Of a stretch of 8,622 nucleotides of DNA, positions 5,890 to 8,622 are shown piece after piece. Position numbers and translations under genes: made by a program. Source of the DNA: CAJXZP01 sp964195485. Its GTDB lineage: Bacteria; Bacteroidota; Bacteroidia; Flavobacteriales_G; Salibacteraceae. Positions within the stretch are counted from its first letter, which is position 1; the number at the start of each line of letters is the position of its first letter. Where the stretch lies: NCBI GenBank assembly GCA_964195485.1, contig CAXMPG010000072.1, forward strand, positions 1 through 8,622, written 5' to 3'. The notes beneath the pieces were generated by a model. That model made no database searches. It saw nothing but the letters and a program-made list of their open reading frames with translations, and was not told where the DNA came from.

Positions 5890-8334
5890 ATGAATTTAGA
5901 TATATTAGGTTTAGGAGGAGTAATTGACCAAGAAACGGAGTTCATTCCCTTGTTTTCGAAAGATGATGAGAGTAGAATGAATAACGAAGAGGTTCCTTCT
6001 GAATTACCAATTTTACCGTTAAGAAATAACGTTTTATTCCCTGGTGTAGTTATCCCAATTACAGTGGGTAGAGACATGTCCATTAAGCTTATTGAAGATG
6101 TAATGGAAAACACCAAAACTATTGGTGTAGTTGCTCAAAAAGACCCCAGTATTGAAAACCCAACAGCAGAGGATTTAAATAAAGTTGGAACGGTTGCGCG
6201 TATTATCAAGATGCTTAAAATGCCTGACGGAAGTAAAACCGTTATCATTCAAGGTCAACGTAAGTTTCAGATTGATGAAATGATTCAAACTACGCCTTAT
6301 TTTAAAGCAAGTGTTTCTGCCGTACTGGAAACGGAACATGTAAAAGATAAGAGGTTTGACGCGCTTATTGAATCAGTTTCTGATTTAGCGAATAAAATCA
6401 TTCATGATTCGCCAAATATTCCTTCGGAAGCAACTGTAGCTATTAAGAACATTGAGAGTCCTTCATTTTTGGTGAACTTTATTGCGAGTAATTTAGATCG
6501 TAATGTAGAAATTAAACAAGAACTGTTATCTATCGTTCCATTAAAAGCGAGAGCAGAGAAGTTACTGGCTTTATTAACCGAGGAACTTCAAATTCTAGAG
6601 CTTAAAAATGATATCCAGAATAAGGTAAAGGTTGATATTGATAAACAACAACGTGATTATTTCTTGAATCAGCAAATGCGCCAGATTCAAGAAGAGTTAG
6701 GTGGTAATCCAATTGACCAAGAGCTTCAGGAGTTTAAGAAAAGAGCAAAAACTAAAAAGTTTCCAAAAAACATTAAGGAAACGTTTGAAAAGGAATTGTC
6801 TAAACTAGAAAGGTTAAATCCTTCTGGTGTAGAGTATTCTGTGCAGGCTAATTATATTGATACTATTCTTGAATTGCCTTGGGGAGAATTCACGGATGAT
6901 AATTTTGATTTAAAACGTGCGACCAAAGTTTTAGATAAAGACCATTTCGGACTTGAAAAAGTAAAAGAAAGAATTTTAGAACATTTAGCTGTTTTAAAAA
7001 TCAAAAAAGATATGAAAGCGCCTATTCTTTGTTTAGCTGGCCCTCCGGGAGTTGGTAAAACATCATTAGGTAAAAGTATTGCAGAAGCTTTAGGTAGAAA
7101 ATACGTTCGTATGTCATTAGGTGGTTTGCGTGATGAAGCGGAAATCCGTGGACATCGTAAAACATATATTGGTGCAATGCCAGGTAGAGTAATACAAAGT
7201 CTGAAAAAAGCTGGTTCTTCAAACCCAGTTTTCATTCTAGATGAAATTGACAAAGTAGGTAACTCTGCGCACGGTGACCCATCTTCTGCATTGTTAGAGG
7301 TTTTAGATCCCGAACAAAACAGTACGTTCTATGATAATTTCGTGGAAATGGAATATGATTTGTCTAAAGTCTTGTTTGTGGCTACGGCAAACAATCTAGG
7401 AGCAATTCAACCAGCTTTAAGAGATCGTTTAGAAATTATTGAAGTTAGTGGATATACGGTGGAAGAGAAATCTCAAATCGCAAAAAAACATTTAATTCCA
7501 AGACAGTTAAAAGAACACGGTATTACAAAAGATCAATTTCAAGCGCCAAACAAAACGATTGTTAAGTTAGTAGAAGAATACACGCGGGAGTCTGGAGTAC
7601 GTAATTTAGAAAAACGTATTACTAAATTGATTCGTCAAACGGCCAAGCACCTTGCTATGGAAGAGGCGTACGAAACAGAAGTTAAACCAGAACAATTAAA
7701 AGACATTATAGGTCCTGGTCATGCGCGTAACAAATATGAAGGTAATGAAATTGCCGGTGTTGTTACTGGATTAGCATGGACATCAGTAGGTGGTGATATT
7801 TTGTTTATTGAGACTTCTCTTACTCCTGGAAAGGGAGCGATTACACTTACGGGACAACTTGGTAGTGTGATGAAAGAATCAGCAACGGTTGCCATGCAAT
7901 ATTTAAAATCACATGCAAACGATTTAGGTTTAAAACCGGAGGTTTTTGAAAAGTGGAATGTTCATTTACACGTTCCTGCAGGTGCTATTCCAAAAGACGG
8001 CCCATCTGCTGGGATTACTATTTTTACTGCCTTAGCTTCTTTATTTACGCAACGTAAAGTACGTAATAAAATGGCGATGACGGGTGAGATTACTTTAAGA
8101 GGTAAAGTTCTTCCGGTAGGAGGGATTAAAGAAAAAATATTAGCGGCTAAAAGAGCAAACATTACTACGATTATCTTATGTGAAGATAACCGTCAAGATA
8201 TTGAGGACATTGATGATCGTTATTTAAAAGGATTAACTTTTGATTATGTAGCAGATATGAGTCAAGTAATGGAAACGGCTTTATTGAAAACAAAGGTGAA
8301 AAATCCTATTGATATCATGAAGAACGTTAAGTAA
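5890..8334 (+). CDS. lon: ATP-dependent protease La (Lon)
   Basis: Encodes 814 residues; E. coli Lon has 784. The extra length is mainly an acidic N-terminal extension (about 1-36), typical of Bacteroidota Lon. The substrate-binding LON domain begins at ELPILPLRNNVLFPGVV (38-54) and runs to about 235. A helical linker follows, with YFLNQQMRQIQEELG at 257-271. The AAA+ module has Walker A GPPGVGKT (384-391), Walker B VFILDEID (447-454) and a sensor-1 Asn in ATANN (498-502). The C-terminal peptidase domain has catalytic Ser706 in PKDGPSAG (701-708) and catalytic Lys749 in GGIKEK (744-749), the serine-lysine dyad of LonA. All key residues are present, so it should be active. Lon is a cytoplasmic homohexamer that degrades misfolded and regulatory proteins. 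The ATG at 5890 gives a start like those of related Lon proteins. The gene ends in a strong terminator. Confidence 0.98.
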   Translation: MNLDILGLGGVIDQETEFIPLFSKDDESRMNNEEVPSELPILPLRNNVLFPGVVIPITVGRDMSIKLIEDVMENTKTIGVVAQKDPSIENPTAEDLNKVGTVARIIKMLKMPDGSKTVIIQGQRKFQIDEMIQTTPYFKASVSAVLETEHVKDKRFDALIESVSDLANKIIHDSPNIPSEATVAIKNIESPSFLVNFIASNLDRNVEIKQELLSIVPLKARAEKLLALLTEELQILELKNDIQNKVKVDIDKQQRDYFLNQQMRQIQEELGGNPIDQELQEFKKRAKTKKFPKNIKETFEKELSKLERLNPSGVEYSVQANYIDTILELPWGEFTDDNFDLKRATKVLDKDHFGLEKVKERILEHLAVLKIKKDMKAPILCLAGPPGVGKTSLGKSIAEALGRKYVRMSLGGLRDEAEIRGHRKTYIGAMPGRVIQSLKKAGSSNPVFILDEIDKVGNSAHGDPSSALLEVLDPEQNSTFYDNFVEMEYDLSKVLFVATANNLGAIQPALRDRLEIIEVSGYTVEEKSQIAKKHLIPRQLKEHGITKDQFQAPNKTIVKLVEEYTRESGVRNLEKRITKLIRQTAKHLAMEEAYETEVKPEQLKDIIGPGHARNKYEGNEIAGVVTGLAWTSVGGDILFIETSLTPGKGAITLTGQLGSVMKESATVAMQYLKSHANDLGLKPEVFEKWNVHLHVPAGAIPKDGPSAGITIFTALASLFTQRKVRNKMAMTGEITLRGKVLPVGGIKEKILAAKRANITTIILCEDNRQDIEDIDDRYLKGLTFDYVADMSQVMETALLKTKVKNPIDIMKNVK

Positions 8335-8344
8335 TTGGAAATAT

Positions 8345-8389
8345 AATTAACAAAAAAAGGCGAGCATTGCTCGCCTTTTTTTGTTAATT
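8345..8389. terminator. Strong bidirectional terminator (perfect 21-bp inverted repeat)
   Basis: Left arm 8345-8365 and right arm 8369-8389 are perfect reverse complements around a three-base ATT loop. The GC core GGCGAGC/GCTCGCC is flanked by A7 on the left and T7 on the right, then AATTAAC/GTTAATT. Because an A run precedes and a T run follows the core, it should stop transcription in both directions, serving lon on the plus strand and the threonine aldolase gene on the minus strand. Confidence 0.95.
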
Positions 8390-8405
8390 GAGTTTTGGTT
8401 GTTTT

Positions 8406-8622
8406 TTAGAATAATCCTTTAAGTGTATGGTTTAAACGATCAATCATCTCATCGGTTAAGTCCAAGTGAGTAACAAAACGTACCATATTACTACCCATAC
8501 CAGAGGCTAGAATTCCGTTGTCCGCTAGTTTTGAAATTACATCACTATCTTTCACTCCATTTACGGGTTGAAAAATCACGATATGAGTTTGTACAGGAAT
8601 AATGCTTTTTACCCAAGCGAGT
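8406..8622 (-). CDS. Threonine aldolase family protein, C-terminal part
   Basis: The minus-strand frame gives 71 residues and a TAA stop at 8406-8408; the 5' part lies beyond the window. The fragment contains VQTHIVIF (10-17), DNGILASGMGSNMVRFVTHL (34-53) and DLTDEMIDRLNHTL (54-67). This resembles the end of low-specificity L-threonine aldolases, where 'T NIV F', then 'L...GI....mg....R.VTH.D...' is the small C-terminal domain of a fold-type I PLP enzyme. Such enzymes split threonine or allo-threonine into glycine and acetaldehyde. The PLP lysine would lie in the missing part, so activity cannot be judged. The gene is convergent with lon and shares its terminator. Confidence 0.82.
   Translation of the reverse strand, partial: LAWVKSIIPVQTHIVIFQPVNGVKDSDVISKLADNGILASGMGSNMVRFVTHLDLTDEMIDRLNHTLKGLF

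Noticed and set aside
5751..6116. Minus-strand open frame of 121 codons across the lon start and upstream gap
   Set aside because: It is a shadow of lon, with unlikely composition and no domain. Removing it leaves a normal intergenic promoter region.
6852..7253. Minus-strand open frame of 133 codons inside lon
   Set aside because: It is antisense to the conserved AAA+ region of lon and arises from the codon pattern of that gene.
1..8622. Search for CRISPR arrays, tRNA or rRNA genes, insertion sequences, phage or defence genes
   Set aside because: No regularly spaced repeats, transposase or integrase, or RNA gene was seen. All long stretches are filled by typical core genes.

Overview
The window looks like ordinary core chromosome of a Bacteroidota bacterium, most likely a member of the Flavobacteriales. 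The signs are AT-rich DNA, genes without Shine-Dalgarno sequences, promoters of the Bacteroidota type (TTG about 17-21 bases upstream of TAnnTTTG), two lipoproteins of Bacteroidota style, a zinc-free ribosomal protein L31, and a Lon protease with the N-terminal extension usual in this group. I see no phage, insertion sequence, CRISPR array, tRNA or rRNA, and no obvious foreign DNA.

Layout: (1) 1-1095, minus strand, 3' end cut off: a fused SpmA-SpmB type membrane protein that appears to start at TTG. (2) 1275-1745, plus strand: a small lipoprotein with its own promoter, closed by a hairpin terminator. (3) 1791-2411, minus strand: a YrdC/YciO-fold protein of the YciO type, convergent with the small lipoprotein and sharing its terminator. 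(4) 2477-3988, minus strand: a large lipoprotein with a probable right-handed beta-helix, whose promoter sits almost on its start codon. (5) 4224-4481, plus strand: rpmE2 (L31 type B). (6) 4566-5759, plus strand: a GlmU-like nucleotidyltransferase/acyltransferase-fold protein whose promoter overlaps the rpmE2 terminator. (7) 5890-8334, plus strand: lon, ending in a 21-bp inverted-repeat terminator. (8) 8406-8622, minus strand, 5' end cut off: the C-terminus of a threonine aldolase.

The genes do not form one pathway. They are housekeeping units (ribosome, protein quality control, cell-envelope sugar precursors, amino-acid metabolism) next to two cell-envelope lipoproteins, and most have their own promoter. 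Gaps between genes are short: 1096-1274, 1746-1790, 2412-2476, 3989-4223, 4482-4565, 5760-5889 and 8335-8405. They hold only promoters, leaders and terminators, and no gap exceeds 300 bases.

I did not find convincing evidence for an undescribed system. The points most worth a second look are the YciO-type protein lacking the residues that define threonylcarbamoyl-AMP synthases, a SpmA-SpmB fusion in a lineage not known to form spores, the unusual N-terminal domain of the GlmU-like protein, and the compact promoters (a near-leaderless mRNA, and a terminator that doubles as part of the next promoter).
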